Assembly (NCBI RefSeq): GCF_023159225.1
Contig: NC_063172.1
Location: 35,778,832-35,842,831 of the forward strand
Length of the DNA: 64,000 bases
Source of the DNA: Perognathus longimembris pacificus
Lineage: Eukaryota > Chordata > Mammalia > Rodentia > Heteromyidae
Direction of reading: 5' to 3'
Under the pieces are notes generated by a model. That model saw only the letters and a program-made list of their open reading frames with translations. It was not told the origin of the DNA and did no database searches. Positions 24,401-39,400 of the stretch are shown here, piece by piece; position 1 is the stretch's first letter, and each line of letters opens with the position of its first letter. A program made the position numbers and the translations under genes.

Positions 24401-27400
24401 CAATTTTTAGTTGTTGTTGGTTTACTGACTGGAACAAATCTCTGGAATGTTAAAGTCCCTTACATATAATCTGAGCTATGATAAAGGTTTGTTTGGGGTT
24501 AATTTGAAAGACAGGGAACAGAAGTATAATGAAATACATCTCAATTTGCTTAGGTTTAGATGAATATGAAATGAAGGGCCTAGAAGCATTGTTTAGTGGA
24601 GCAATTAGGCTAGTCATTCTATTGATCTCTAGGACTGATTCAAGCCTTGGATTAATTCCAGAGGTTACTGCCCTTGGACTACCTCATCTCTCTTGGTGCA
24701 GGATTTGGAGACAGTATTCTAATGGAGAAATCATTTTTCCAGTCTAGCTTCACCTTTCTATGAGGAACCCCATCTCTTCTATAAGGAGATTGGTAGTCAT
24801 ATGCTTACTGTTTTTGTTCTTTCAGGCATTGGTGTGTCTGATACATTTCAGTGATTCACTCATTCAGCTATTCAATAATTATTTAGTAAGCACTTGTCAG
24901 AGACAAGGTACAAGTAGCCATGAATGTTTTAAGACCAAGGCAGATATGCCATTGGTCTCACGGAGCTCAGTCTTTTCTGTTTTACTTCTAATCCCCACTA
25001 GTCTGTTCCCCTTCCACTCCAAAAGTCGAAGAGTAGATTTGAACACACTTGTACCATTGGAAGCTTTTCTTGTTCTAATGCTTTAAGACTGTGTAGTGCA
25101 ACTCTTAGAGGAAAAATTTGCAGTTTGTAGGCATCTGAGGTACTTCAAATGACTTAAACTCACCTATTGATGGTTTTTAGGAGGTCTTTTAAAGAAAAGT
25201 TTTGCTCATTATTCAATGTTCTTAATATATTTGAATGGTGTAATCACTTCCTGTCACCCTTTGCATTTTTTGAATGAAATTTTCTTTAAGTTTCTATTTT
25301 TTTTTTTTGCTGTTGTTAGTTGGGAGGCTTGAACACTGGGTCTGGGCATGTCCCTGAGTTCTTTTTGCTCAAGGTTAACGCTCTACCACTTTGAGCCACA
25401 ACTCCACTCCCAGTATTCTGTCAGTTAATTGGAGAACAGAGTCTCACAGACTTTCCTGCTCAAGCTGGCTTTGAACCGTGATCCTCAGATCTCAACCTCT
25501 TGAATAGCTAGGATTATAGGTGTGAGCAACCAGTGCCTGGCCTTTAAGTTTCTTTTCTATCATTCTCTTTAAATTAGAGAACTGGGATTAGGGGAGAGTT
25601 GTTTCATGTTACTCTGTAACTCAAGGGAAAGGCAAGAGAGAAAATAGACTTTTATTAATAATTCTTTGTTAGAAGTTATTTTACAAATGAGGCGAGTTTT
25701 CTTGAATTTCTAGTGAGCTATGTATTCTTTCCTCCAGAATACTCTTTATTGAGATCTAATAAGGCATTCTAAAGATTGTAAGGCCTCAACTATGTTCTTG
25801 ATTCATTGTTCTTTAACCTGACTTTGTCCTCTTGATTAATACATTCCAGGTCACTATAGATGAACCTTACATTCTTTCCAAGAGTGAAAGGTATTTTTTT
25901 TTTATCATTTAAGACATATATTGCTTCTTTTCACATTGTGTTTGGCAGTGTTCTAGAATAAGTGTCCAAGAATTGTAAGCATATTGTCATTTCAAAGTGG
26001 CCACTTTCAGATTCCTGTCTGAAACAGAAATTTGGCTTATGAATCATTTGAGTGAGTAACACTTGTTAGTCCTTCTCAGTCTGAAAATCAACCCATGTGA
26101 TAATTCCCAAGGATTCCACTTGCTAATTTGTGGATTTTAAATTTGCTGTGCTTTGACACTGTAAAACTATCACAGAATTAAGAATGGGACACAGTGGACA
26201 GAAAACTTATTTCCAAACTAGCTCTCTGCATGATTAGCTTTTGTAACTGTTTTGCAGTGCAACAGAAGCAGCCTCTTTAGGCACTTGCTCTCTTTACTTG
26301 TGCTTCAGTGCTGAGTAGGGTATGGGTCTTTTTTGTTTTTTTTCCAAATTTTTATTATCAAACTGATATACAGAGAGGTTACAGTTTCATACGTTAGGCA
26401 TTGGATACATTACTTGTACTGTTTGTTACCTTGTCCCTCATACCCCCTCTCCCTCCTCCCCCATTCCCTTTCCCCCCATGCGGTGTTCGGTTCACTTACA
26501 CCAAACAGTTTTGCAAGTATTGCTTTTGTACTTGTTTTTCTTTTTTTACACTGTGTCTCTCAATTTTGGTATTCCCTTTCAATCTCCTAGCTCTAATACC
26601 AGTATACATGGTTTCCAATATACTCAGATAAGATTACAGAGATAGTGTAGATACAACCACAGGAAGGTGATACAAGAACATCGTCAATAATAGAAGCTAC
26701 AGATACACATGGGAAGTTGAAAGTAGTTACAACTATGATATAACAATCGTTTCCAAAACATGGAGTTCATTTCACTTAGCATCATCTTATGTGCTCATAA
26801 GGGTATAGCTATTGGGCTCTTGTGATCCTCTGCTGTGGCTTGCCTAAACCTGTACTAATTATTCCCAATAAGGGAGACCATAGAGTCCATGTTTCTTTGG
26901 GTCTGGCTTACTTCACTCAGTATAAGTTTTTCCAAGTCCTTCCATTTCCTTACAAATGGGGCAATGTCATTCTTTCTGATAGAGGCATAAAATTCCATTG
27001 TGTATATGTACCACATTTTCCTGATCCATTCGTCTACTGAGGGGCATCTGGGTTGGTTCCAGATTCTAGCTATGACAAATTGCGCTGCGATGAACATTGT
27101 TGTGCTGGTGGCTTTACTGTGATTTTGTTTGTGTTCTTTTGGATAGATACCCAAAAGTGGGGCTGCTGGGTCATAGGGGAGTTCTGTATTTAGCCTTCTG
27201 AGGAATCTCCATACTGCTTGCCAGAGTGGCTGAACCAGTTTACATTCCCACCAACAATGAAGTAGGGTTCCCTTTTGGCCACATCCCCTCCAACAATTGT
27301 TATTGTTAGTTTTCTTGATACATGACATTCTTACTGGGGTGAGATAGAATCTCAATGTTGTTCTGATTTGCATTTCTTTTATGGCCAGTGATGTAGAGCA

Positions 27401-30400
27401 CTTTTTCATATGTCTCTTGGCCATTCTCATTTCCTCATCAGAGAAGTCTCTTTGTAAGTCTTTAGCCCACTTGATGAGGGGACTATTGGTTCTTTGCGGT
27501 TTTGTTTTGGAGGAAGGTAATGTTTTTAGTTCTGCATATATTTTAGATATGAGGCCTTTGTCCGTTGAATGGCCGGTAAAGATCTTCTCCCAGTCTGTGG
27601 GCTTTCTGTTTCTCTTGTGAGCTATGTCCTTTGCCGTGCAGAAGCTCTGCAGTTTGATGCAGTCCCATTTGTCCAACCTTTCTTTGATTTGTAGCCTTTC
27701 TGGGTCTTTGTTAAGGAAGTTCCGTCCTGCGCCAAGGAGCCCAAGTGTTTCTCCTACTCCTTCCTTTAGTGTTTTCAGGGTGTCTGTTTTGATTTCGAGG
27801 TCTTTAATCCATTTGGAATTGATATAAGGATCTAGTTTTAGTTTGTTGCATGTGTTGAACCAGCTTTGCCAGCGCCATTTGTTAAAGAGGCTATCTTTCT
27901 TCCAAACTATTGTTTTAGCTCCTTTATCAAAGATTAAGTAGGCATAGTTCTGTGGCTTCATTTCTGGGTCTTCAGTTCTGTTCCATTGGTCTTCAGGTCT
28001 GCTCCGGTGCCAATACCAAGCTGTTTTTATTACTATAGCTTTATAATACAGCTTGAAGTTGGGTATTGTAATTCCTCTAGCACTGTTTTTTCTGCTTAGT
28101 ATTGTTTTTGCTATTCTGGGTCTTTTATTGTTCCATATGAATTTCTGGATTGCTTCCTCTATTTCATTAAAAAATGGTGTTGGGATATTAATGGGTATTG
28201 CATTGAATTTGTAGATAGCCTTTGGCAATATTGCCATTTTGATTATATTAATCCTTCCAATCCAGGAGCATGGGAGGTTTTTCCATTTCCTTAGTCCTGG
28301 CCTGAATCCCTGTACTGTTAGCATTTATTTGAGCTGTCTATCTAGCGGTAAAAGTTTCTCTGGGGTGGGAAAACTGCGCTGTTGGAGGGAGCTCAGCTAC
28401 GGCTCTGTTGCTCCTCTGCCATCTTCTTCCTATCTCTGGGTATGGGTCTTTCTAAATGTCCAAGGATCTTACCTCTCATCAGAGGGCTTTCTGTGCCTGT
28501 CATTGAGGAAGCTGTGGGAAAGGAACAGAGAGGCCCTTTCAGAAGTCCCATTCTAGAGTAGTAGTAGAATAACAGGATTCTTGTTCTCTGATTTTTTAAA
28601 ATAGACATATACTTCTCTAATAGATCAAATTTGATTCTGAAAGTAGGCCTCGACTTTTGCCCAGTCAAAATTAGACCTCTCAAAAAACAAAGCACAGGGG
28701 CTGGGGATATAGCCTAGTGGCAAGAGTGCCTGCCTCGGATACACGAGGCCCTAGGTTCGATTCCCCAGCACCACATATACAGAAAACGGCCAGAAGCGGT
28801 GCTGTGGCTCAAGTGGCAGAGTGCTAGCCTTGAGCGGGAAGAAGCCAGGGACAGTGCTCAGGCCCTGAGTCCAAGGCCCAGGACTGGCCAAAAAAAAAAA
28901 AAACCAAAAAAAAACAAACAAAACAAAGCACAGAATGTGTATACTTATGTCCTTGAAGTATGGAAAATTTCAAACATTCATGAGAGAAGGGTGAACAATA
29001 TGCTGTCTTTGTCATTATATCCCTCAATTACCAGTATTTACCACTCTCCTTTATACTTTTTTGTTGTGGTGGTGGTGATGGTGATTCCTGGAGAATTTAA
29101 ATCCAAACATCACATATTTTAGCCACAAATACTTAAGGAAGCTCACCAAGTAGATTTTTTAATAGCATAGAACATTTGAGAATAAAAATTGTTAATTTTT
29201 GGGCTGGGGATATAGCCTAGTGGCAAGAGTGCCTGCCTCGGATACACGAGGCCCTAGGTTCGATTCCCCAGCACCACATATACAGAAAATGGCCAGAAGT
29301 GGCGCTGTGGCTCAAGTGGCAGAGTGCTAGCCTTGAGCGGGAAGAAGCCAGGGACAGTGCTCAGGCCCTGAGTCCAAGGCCCAGGACTGGCCAAAAAAAA
29401 AAAAAAAAAAAAAAAAAATTGTTAATTTTTGTTTCATGTCTGTTATTAATATGGTTTCTGTCTTTGTACCTCTCTAATAGGCTAAGTTTTCCTGTATTCA
29501 TTTCATCTTTCCTTGGCTATGTCCAAACCTTATTTTAGTCTTGCCATATAGAGTCAATTTGCTAGACCATTATAGAGAGAAAGCATGAAACTATTTATGC
29601 ACGTATTTAAGTGATTTTAAAACTTCACTTTGTGGACCATTTCCATTTCTGATGAAAGATGGTCAAATTGCCAGTATGAGATTTTTAGTTTGTGCCTAAG
29701 CCACCACTCTCATTACAGGCTATATGGATTGACAAAGTGGGTGTTTTCACCCGAGATTAGTTAGCGAAAGGAAAATGTGTCATTGAAGAAGACCTAAACC
29801 AACATGATTTGGATTTCATCAAAGTTAAGAAGTATTCTGCTTAGCATTGTCCCGTGTGTGTATGTGCTCAGAAACTAACACTAGCTCTGAACACATAAAT
29901 ATGGAGGTTATTTTCCATAGTTTCTATTTTCTTCTAATACATTTAAGCTCAGACTTGCCATGGTAATTTTTCAGGGATTATGGTGGGTTGTGTCTTTCAG
30001 CGGAACTCCCACCTCCATATACAGCCATCGCCAGTCCAGATGCCAGTGGTATTCCAGTAATCAACTGCCGTGTGTGCCAATCACTAATCAATTTGGACGG
30101 CAAGCTTCACCAGCATGTGGTTAAGTGCACAGTTTGCAATGAAGCTACGGTAAGTGGAGATTTCCACTAATAAAATAAATTATCTGATCTTATTCCTAAA
30201 GAAACTTCTTCACTAATACTTAAGAGAAGATATGGGCTGTACACAACCATGATTTTTTTTGCTTCCGCTTTGTTTTCATTATACAAAGATGCCTCTATAA
30301 CTTTAAATTAACCCCATTTATTATTTTCATAGTTTAAACATAATGCACATTAGCTCTTTTTAAATCAATTGTACAAAATAATAGGCTTTATTTATTTTCA

Positions 30401-33400
30401 TACTTGCATAATGTACTTCTGTACATATTCACCCCTACATCTCTCCCCCTCTCTCTCCTCTTGTTCTTCTCTCCTGTATATGAGAAAACATTCAGTATTT
30501 GCCTTTCTAAGTCTGGCTTGTCTCACTTTAGGTAATAATCTGTAGTTCTATAAAATTTCCTGCAAGTAACATGATTTTGTTCTTAAGTTTGAAAGTACTC
30601 TACTGTGTGTATACTCAACATTTTTAACTTTTCACTCTAATATTATACAGGGAGAAATTTTGTTTCACATTTTCATGCATGTTTTACAAATATATTGCAG
30701 TCAATCTCACTCCCTTTTCTTTCTTCCCAACACAATTTCAACAAATTTCCTGGTTCTACTTTCATAGTTGTAGTCTCTCTTGACCATATTCATCCTTTTT
30801 TCTACATACCACATTTTCTTTATCCATTCATTTGTTTTGATGGGCACCAAGGCTGAATATATAACTTGACTATTGTAAATAGAAAACCAGTCAATATTGG
30901 TGTATAGGTATTACTTTACTTCAGGTATGTACCCAAGAGAGGTGTAGCTGGATCATATGGTAACACTACTTTTAGATTTTTTAGAAATTTCCATATTGAG
31001 TCCCATAATGGCTGCATTATTTTTCATTCCCATGAGCAGTGTAGAAGTCTTTTGTTCCCCATTCTCTGTAGTCTTTGCTGTTGTTTTCTTTGTGATTGCC
31101 ATTCTGACTGGGGTGAAATGAATATCAACATCATTTTCATTTTCCTTTCCTTTATGGCTAAGGATATTGAACATTTTAATGTATTTATTTGGTACTTGTA
31201 TTTCTATTGAGAAGTATCTTTTCAACTAATTTGCCAGTTTATGGGTTGGATTTTTAGGATATACATAATGTATTATGTATATATAATACAAATTATGTAT
31301 ATGTATATATATGACCTAAGGGTCTTCTAGTAAGTCATTAGGATTTTTAGACTGTAAAACCATTGTCTGCAAATAGGGTTTTTCTTCTTCAGCTCTTTAT
31401 TTTCTAAAATGAGATTGGTAGTTGCAGTTATTTATTATTATTATTGTCAGTATCCATATCACAACTATATCCACTCTGATTTTTACTAAGATGAAAATAT
31501 ACTAGGCTTTAGTACAAATGTGGACTCTGTCCTCATGTAGAAAAATATTTCCATTAATTTTATGTCTGTGGGATGTCAGAACCATTTTCACACCATCTCA
31601 GATGTCCCTGGCCCAAATGGTTCTGACACTCTACAGTTATCACTATGTTGAAGTGAAAATTTAAAAATAGCTTGGCATTTTATTCCATTTAGTAGATATT
31701 AATTCAGTGAAATGTTAAAAGGAATGAAATTAGATAATAGACTTAAACTCAGGGAAAACAAACAATATTAAGCAAATTTTGTTTCAAATAATAAATATGT
31801 AAAGTCTTATTGGCTTAGGTGACATAGGTTCCTTTCACAGTAAAGAATTATTTTTATTATTTAAATCACAAAATCTTCAATTATATATTAATTTTGGGTG
31901 TTTGCAATTTTTCTTCTTTAAAATGTATAAAACATCTAGTAGTTGTGTACCTGAGAGCCACAAATTATGGGTAATGGGCTTCATAGGTTTTGTGGAACAG
32001 TAATAAAATAAAAACTTTAGCTATAAAACAATATATTTTATTGTAAATAAGCTTTTAGAGGTAGAACATTCCTTGGAGAAGAAATTTATTGTGTGAATCA
32101 ATTTACTTACAAAACCAGTTGATTTTTAAAGTACATTTTTTTTTTTTTTTTTTTTTTTTTTGGCCAGTCCTGGGCCTTGGACTCAGGGCCTGAGCACTGT
32201 CCCTGGCTTCTTCCCGCTCAAGGCTAGCACTCTGCCACTTGAGCCACAGCGCCGCTTCTGGCCGTTTTCTGTATATGTGGTGCTGGGGAATCGAACCTAG
32301 GGCCTCGTGTATCCGAGGCAGGCACTCTTGCCACTAGGCTATCTCCCCAGCCCTTAAAGTACATTTTTGACTACTAGTGAATTTAGTGAATATTCACCTC
32401 TTTAGTAGTCTTGGCAGCATTTGTAAGCTCATCGTGTCCAGTCTTGAACAGCAATTAGAAAAACACAGGGCCTCACAGGTTTTCTTCAACTCAGCAATAA
32501 TGTTAATATCATATACACTTTATTTACTTTTCTACTTTTTTTAAACACGTTTTTAACCAGCCTTTTGCTTCATTCCCAGGCTGGCCTCAAATTCATAATT
32601 GTAGTTTCAACTCAGTCCCTCTTGGGATTGACAGACACACACCACTAAGCCTGGGTCTTGTTTTTTAGTGGATAGGAGGAAAAATTACAAACTTTCACGT
32701 TGTAAGCAGAGAGAACTAGGATATTTTAGAGAACTTCAAAGGTCATATAGATTTAGGAGTCAATATTTCCACTTAGAAGTGATAAATTTCTACAGGAATA
32801 AGGGAGAAGTGAACAGTGAGTGAGAAGTGTCTTAACAAATGACTGGTAAATGTCTAGAACGTAACTTGATCTTCAGTTTGTAAGTGAGAAAACGTTAGGC
32901 ACCTTAATGCTTCTTTGAAGGAAAAATCTAGGTTGACAATAGCAAATATACCAGACACCAGAGCACACAATCCTGTCCTTTGTATACTTTTACTGTCATT
33001 CATATTCATGAATACAACAATAACCTAAAACAAGCTGTCAGTGTTTCTGTCCTTCTGGGTCACTACTCTGATAAGAACCTGATACACCTTTGTAGATTAA
33101 TACAAAAAAAAAAAAAAGCAACCAAGGTTAGTTTTTTAGTAGGTTGAATTGAGACACAAATGTATGTGAATGAGTGCGTGCGTGTGTGCGTACATGTGAG
33201 AGGAAAATTGTAAGAATTGGAAATAAAGTGATATTTAATTAACGATTAGAAAAGAAATAACTGACATAACTGTTTAGAAACCTGAGATTAGTGCAGGCTG
33301 CCAGATTCTAGTTCTACCTAGAGCTCCCCATTTACTAGCTACGTGTCTGTGGGGAGTTGGCTTTTTTAAGCTGTAATTTCCTCTAAAATACTAAAAGTGT

Positions 33401-36400
33401 CGTAATAGGAATTCTATAGGATTACTGTGGAGATACAGGAGTAAAATGCTCAACACAAATTCTGGTTTTTTTTTTTCTCAATATACATTTATAATATGAG
33501 GGCATTTCACTGTGATATTTCTATACATGTACATAGTATACTTTGGGGAAAAGTGCTCTTTTCTCAAATTCTATTTTTCTCGATACTTAACATAGGTATA
33601 CCTTTTGGATGTTTATGAAATGTGGACATTCCGATTTAGTTATATAATTTAGCTATATATTTGAGTTATATATTTTGTGTACTATCATTTAATAAGTTAT
33701 ATATGGCTTGTTGATCATTTTTAGTTATTCCTCTCATTTACTTAGCATTTTTAAATCTTTAAGAGTAGTGAACATACAATAAGAGTTACAAAAATAAGGT
33801 TATGTATAGATGTCCCTCATGTTTCACTGGAGTTGTGTATCAGTAAGCACACCATAGACACTGCTGCAAGTTGCAAAGTACTTAATACATGTAAGCTACT
33901 ATAGGTGAGCAACAAAGCACGTAAGTGTGCACCTGATAGGGGGGTACCCCCTTGTGATCATGTGTAGCATCCAGAGTTTTGAACTGTGTATTAGTAGTCT
34001 GAAAAAAAATCAGAGTTCAAAATTCTCAATATGATTGCTACAAAATGTACACCACTTTCTTCATACTTCCAAAAGCACCCAAAACAAACCCAAAAGATTG
34101 CAAGTTGAGCTAGTAACTTAAGGACTGTCTATGGGTAGTATGAAAAATGCATCTGTGCCCACCACTCTTCTCCCTCAAATGTTAGCATCTCAGTGTGTAT
34201 CTTTCCTAATTCCATTAGTGCAAGCTTCCTGAAAAACAAGGGCATTCACTTACACATCACCGTGTAATTATCAGATGCAGGAAATAGGCATTACTACTAT
34301 GTCACCATCTGATCTTTTGACCTAATTTCAGATTTCCCCAGTTGCTCAATGAGTGTGACCTTTATGACAAAAGAAATTCTGTACTGAGAGGGAGTCAAAC
34401 CAGCCTCATGGACTGCTTTTGATTGTCTTTTTAATGTTCCTTTTGATGTGAAACTTGCTCTTCATTTGTAATTCTCTTATTTTGTGAAGAGAGCTAACAA
34501 GATATTGGCTGTTTTCCTCTTGTTTAGCTTCAGGTCATACATTTTTTTTCCCCTGGGAATCCCACAGATGTGAGGCTCTGTTCTTTTTAGTGTGATTAGT
34601 TTAATACATTTAAGCTGTGGCGTTACAAGGAGTGTTTTCTCTGACAATTATTCTCAGGTTTAAAGTATGCTATAAATTGTCTGGTAAAGAAATACTAGTG
34701 AAGTTACAAATTTGTAAGTTAAGGTATATCATACAATTAGTTATTGCTTGTATTATATTCAGTAAAGTTTACGAAAAGGTTAATTGCATCATGAACTCTT
34801 TTTTACTTCACTGTATTTATCAAGTATGACCTTCCTGGACAGATGTAAGAATTCTTTGTTTGCATCTGAATGAAGAATGTTTCCATCTGGCCAGAGAAAG
34901 AGAGAGTTGATCACCATGTCTTATGAACTTTAAAGAGACAAAAGAAAACCCATGTAGTGTGTGCACTAAATGTTCCACATATATTAAAAAGGCCAGTACA
35001 AACTGAATTTGAGAAATGCCCTTCTCTGTAGCCCCTCTCCCAATTACATAGTGCTTGTGAATGATTGTAGTACTTGGGACCACTTCCAGTGCACTTTTTC
35101 TCATACCATATATGGATAGCACAAAGAAGTCCTTTCCTTCTTAAACATAAACTGTGACAATCTAGCTTTAATTTGCACCGTTTGCATTTTCTTCCCTTAT
35201 CTAGCCAATCAAAAACCCCCCAACAGGGAAGAAATATGTTAGATGCCCTTGTAATTGTCTCCTCATATGTAAGGACACATCTCGGCGAATAGGATGTCCA
35301 CGACCTAACTGGTAAGAGATAAAACTTCATTCTTTCCTTCATTTTTCCATTCAACAAGTGTTGTTATGGGCCAGGTTTCGTTCTCTCAATCTTTGTTCTC
35401 AGAGTTGATTATAGCACCTAGATTGTGATTGTTATTAAAGAAATTACATACTTAGACATTTGTGGTCATAAATATTTGTAGGATATAATATTTTCAAATG
35501 AGCAATGGATGGTTTGTCTTATGAAAGTATTTAATGAAATGTGATAAATGTGATTCATTGAACCTTTTAAAATCACATTACTTTTCCTTTCAAATAGTTC
35601 ATTTTAATCCAGATATGTTTTAGTTCTCATTATTTATCTCCTTGTATTCTACAGCAGTCTCTGTTGAGTGTAATGTATGTAATAAATTCTGGAATTGTTT
35701 GCCAATGCAAAATAACATAGATGTGCTTAGATACAAGTAAAAGCCCTTAACTGTGGTTCTTGTTACTATTTAATCTGGCCTTTGAGTACATGAACCATTC
35801 TAGCCTCATTGATGATAGACTGGAAAAAGGCAAAATAGCCCCCATTTTGGACATATTTTCATCTCTCTGATTAAATAAGCACCAAAGAGTTCTGGACTTT
35901 GCAGAGAAATTTATTTTGTTAATCATTTTGGTATCTTTGGGACACTTATTTTTATTAATGTAGAATTTTTTTGCTTAGTCTTTTTTTTTTTTTTGGCCCG
36001 TCCTGGGCCTTGGACTCAGGGCCTGAGCACTGTCCCTGGCTTCTTCCCGCTCAAGGCTAGCACTCTGCCACTTGAGCCACAGCGCCGCTTCTGGCCGTTT
36101 TCTGTATATGTGGTGCTGGGGAATCGAACCTAGGGCCTCGTGTATCCGAGGCAGGCACTCTTGCCACTAGGCTATATCCCCAGCCTTGCTTAGTCTTTTA
36201 AACTTGTCTTTTTCGAGAAAAAAATTGTTTGGTTTGAACTTATTAAAAAAACGTGGAAATGCAGGTGTTACCCAATGCTATTGATTAGGAGTCTTTTCAT
36301 GTTATTATGTTTAACTCTATCCCAAGTAAATAAAGACTTTATTTTTTTGCTTTTGAGATTCAGACTATTGGTACTTTCTGTGATTTGGGATCCAAATCTT

Positions 36401-39400
36401 GATAGTTCATTTAAAAATCAAGCATTACATTTTCATAGACACACTCCATGTTTTTGGCTATGTGTTACAAGGTTCATCCTTAATCCATTTGTGGGATGAT
36501 GAAATTGTTTCCTTTTTCTTTCCACAGTAGACGCATAATTAACCTTGGCCCAGTAATGCTTATTTCTGAAGAACAACCAGCTCAACCTGCATTGCCAATC
36601 CAACCAGAAGGTACAAGAGTTGTATGTGGCCACTGTGGAAACACATTCCTTGTAAGTAACTGGACATTTGTCATAGAACATCAACTTGTAAATATCAAAT
36701 CTAATAGTTTTGATAGCTGCCAATAGTCTTAATATTTTGTCCAATGTGCACTGATTATAAGTTAAAATCGAATCTTACTTATATAGGAAGGCAACTAACC
36801 AAAGATACACTTAGGATCTACAGTTAGGACAAAAAGCCTCTGACTGGTCTAATTGTGAAAAGGAACCACCTAGGTAAGATAGAGGTTAGCCATGAGTATC
36901 TTGACTTGGTGACCAAATAAACCTATTCTCACTTTCTCACTAACAAAATATACATCCTAAGGCCTGTTTCATGGTTTTGATTCCAGAACAAAACAATTCT
37001 TTCATCAAAAACTTTCTGCTTTATATATACTTAAAGCAAAATAAATTGTTTCACATGATATATAAACCATCAAATAATGAGAAAGTCTAAGTGAGTTGGT
37101 ATGAGTAAAAGCAATTTGTCATGAAGGATTGAATGAGCTTAAGTGTGAGGGATTTGCTTTTTTCCATCTTCTTTTTACTTTGATTAATTTATAAGCACAA
37201 TCGTCAATGTCAAATAATACAGTATCCTCATCTACCTGACCCCTAGTACCATCCCCCAAATACTCTGAATTCTTCTAGATGCTCTGCTTACTTTACCTGT
37301 GTTCAAATTGTTTACTTACCTCATGACTTTTTGACCAAACAGTTTTGAACATTACTACTAAATTATAAGTTACAAGCTGAGGATTTAACATTCACACTAA
37401 TATCTCATTTCTGTATGGCTTTGGACATTTTCTTAGATTTAAATATACAGGCCATTAGTTCTTCCCATACTCTTTTATAGAACTATCAAGTTCCCAACAA
37501 CGTATTTGGGCACATAAAGCTTCGTACAACACAATGTCCATTCATTGGGAGTTCTGCCTTTATCCTGACAATTTCATTTTTGCATTTTCCTGACTTGGAT
37601 CTTCTGTCATCTTCATTGTTCTTATTCTTTCACTTTTTGGAGCACAGCTTCTTTTTATTCTCTGAGAAAAAAGTATAATCTCAAATGCATTTATTGTTCC
37701 AATTGTTGGATTTGAGGTCTCCTGTTGTTTCCTTTAGAAAGATGCAGAATTTATTCCATTGTTGATGAGACTACTGCTGTTCTGACTTCCAATCATTGGC
37801 CTATTACATTTCTTCCTCTTTATTTTACTATTTTTCTTTCTCTCCTTGTTTGGTTTCTTCAGTGGTCTGAAACTCCTTGGGGCTTCCAGTGAGGAGCTTC
37901 TTTAACTCAGAATGTGGGTACTCATTGTGATCTTCATACTCGACCCCATTTTGTCTTCCCTTTCTGGAACTTTGTAGACCATTTGAAATCACAGTTGACT
38001 GTTAATATTTTCTTTTTCAATGCTGGATTTTTGCTTCACTTCCTGGGAAAGTTAATTAGCTATGTTTTCTAAAAAAAGTTAATATTCAAATTTCAGATGT
38101 TTTAACTTAATGTTTAATATATGGACCTAAGGGAAGTATATATTAAAGACTTTTTGAGCAAATTGTATTTTGAAAGTGATGCCACTGAAAAATCTTCAAA
38201 ATAGGGTTTTTTTCTCCTTCCACAATGACTTGCATTCTGATTTGTTTAACAAGTCTTTACCATGGATTATCTTTGTAAGTGGGCTGATTTAATTTGTTCA
38301 ACAGCACATATAGAGTTTGTACCAGGTGCTGGGTTAGGTGCCAAGGAATCTGTGGTGAACAAGAAGCAGAGTTTCTATTTTTGTGGAGATTTCTAATATA
38401 GCAGTAGGGAAAGACAAAATAAAAGTCATCTTCTATCTGTGTAACATAGACAGGAATAAGTAAATTCTATCGTGTGCATATACCACATTTTCTTGATGCA
38501 TTCATCCATGAGGGGCATCCGGGCTGATTCCATACCTTTGCTATGGTGAAGAGTGCTGTAATAAACATAATTGTGTTTAATTTCTTAAGTTCGCTCTGTA
38601 TTCTGGGTACTCATCCATTAGAAAGGGGAATATTTTACCATTTGTAATGAAATGGAAAAAAATAAGTAAATCAAGCCCATCGAGACAAAGGATCCATGTT
38701 TTTTCCCTTATACATGGAAGCTAGATTTAGGTTACAAACTCGTAAATAACTACATTGGGTGGTATGCAAGTGTATACAAATGAATTAGCTGAAATATGGT
38801 AGACTCAAGGGAGATCTCAAATAATGTAATTCCTTAGCCCAAATCAAAGTCCAGCAAAATAAAATACCATAAAATAATTGAAAGGAGTGGAATATAATGA
38901 AGAGAAGATGAGGGGGAAATTGCAGACAATAATCCAATGTATAGCCTACAAAATTAAAAGGAGAGGGAAAGGGTAGATAAGGGAGATGGGTAAGACTGTT
39001 GAAAGGGGTGATGATCAAGATATATTGTTGTATTAATTGCTATGACAAATGGTAACTCCTTTGTACAACTACTTCAATATAAAAAATAGAAAGAGAAAAC
39101 AGAGGGATATGTGGTGTTCCTACAGTATAGAAGCACACACACACACCCCTATGAAGAGGAAGTGTTGTTCTCCTAGGAGTAAAAAAAGTTGTAAGAGAGC
39201 TTATTTGTTGTGAATACAAACTAAAATGATATGTATAGAATGGACTTCTTAGGGGCAAGACTCAAGAGGCACAAGCCCAGAAGTTTAGCATAAAGAACTT
39301 GAGAGAGAGAAAACTGACTATAGTGTGTATTCATAGGAGAGAAAGAAGGAAAGGAAAATCAAAGACAACTGTTAGAAAGGATGATATTGTACCATTTGTA

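Larger units (their letters stand above)
7117..30000 (+). other. PIP4P2: PIP4P2 intron 1 (22.9 kb)
   Basis: GTAAGG...TTTCAG. Its content is mostly retroposons, listed individually, and old L2 remnants. The remaining stretches, for example 7400-8780, 16110-17310, 18000-19080, 19605-21450, 21500-22970 and 24270-24840, show no gene, RNA gene or repeat that I can name. Confidence 0.85.
30150..35204 (+). other. PIP4P2: PIP4P2 intron 2 (5.1 kb)
   Basis: GTAAGT...CTAG. It holds an old L1 remnant (30340-31400), a young IDL-Geo SINE (32141-32353), a B1 fragment and a MIR. Nothing nameable was seen in 31400-32120 or 33470-35200. Confidence 0.85.

Noticed and set aside
26855..28324. 489-residue minus-strand frame as a host gene
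   Set aside because: It is the end of L1 ORF2 inside an insertion with target duplications.
30001..30170. A separate small gene of 60 codons at 29988-30170
   Set aside because: It is PIP4P2 exon 2 read through its donor site.
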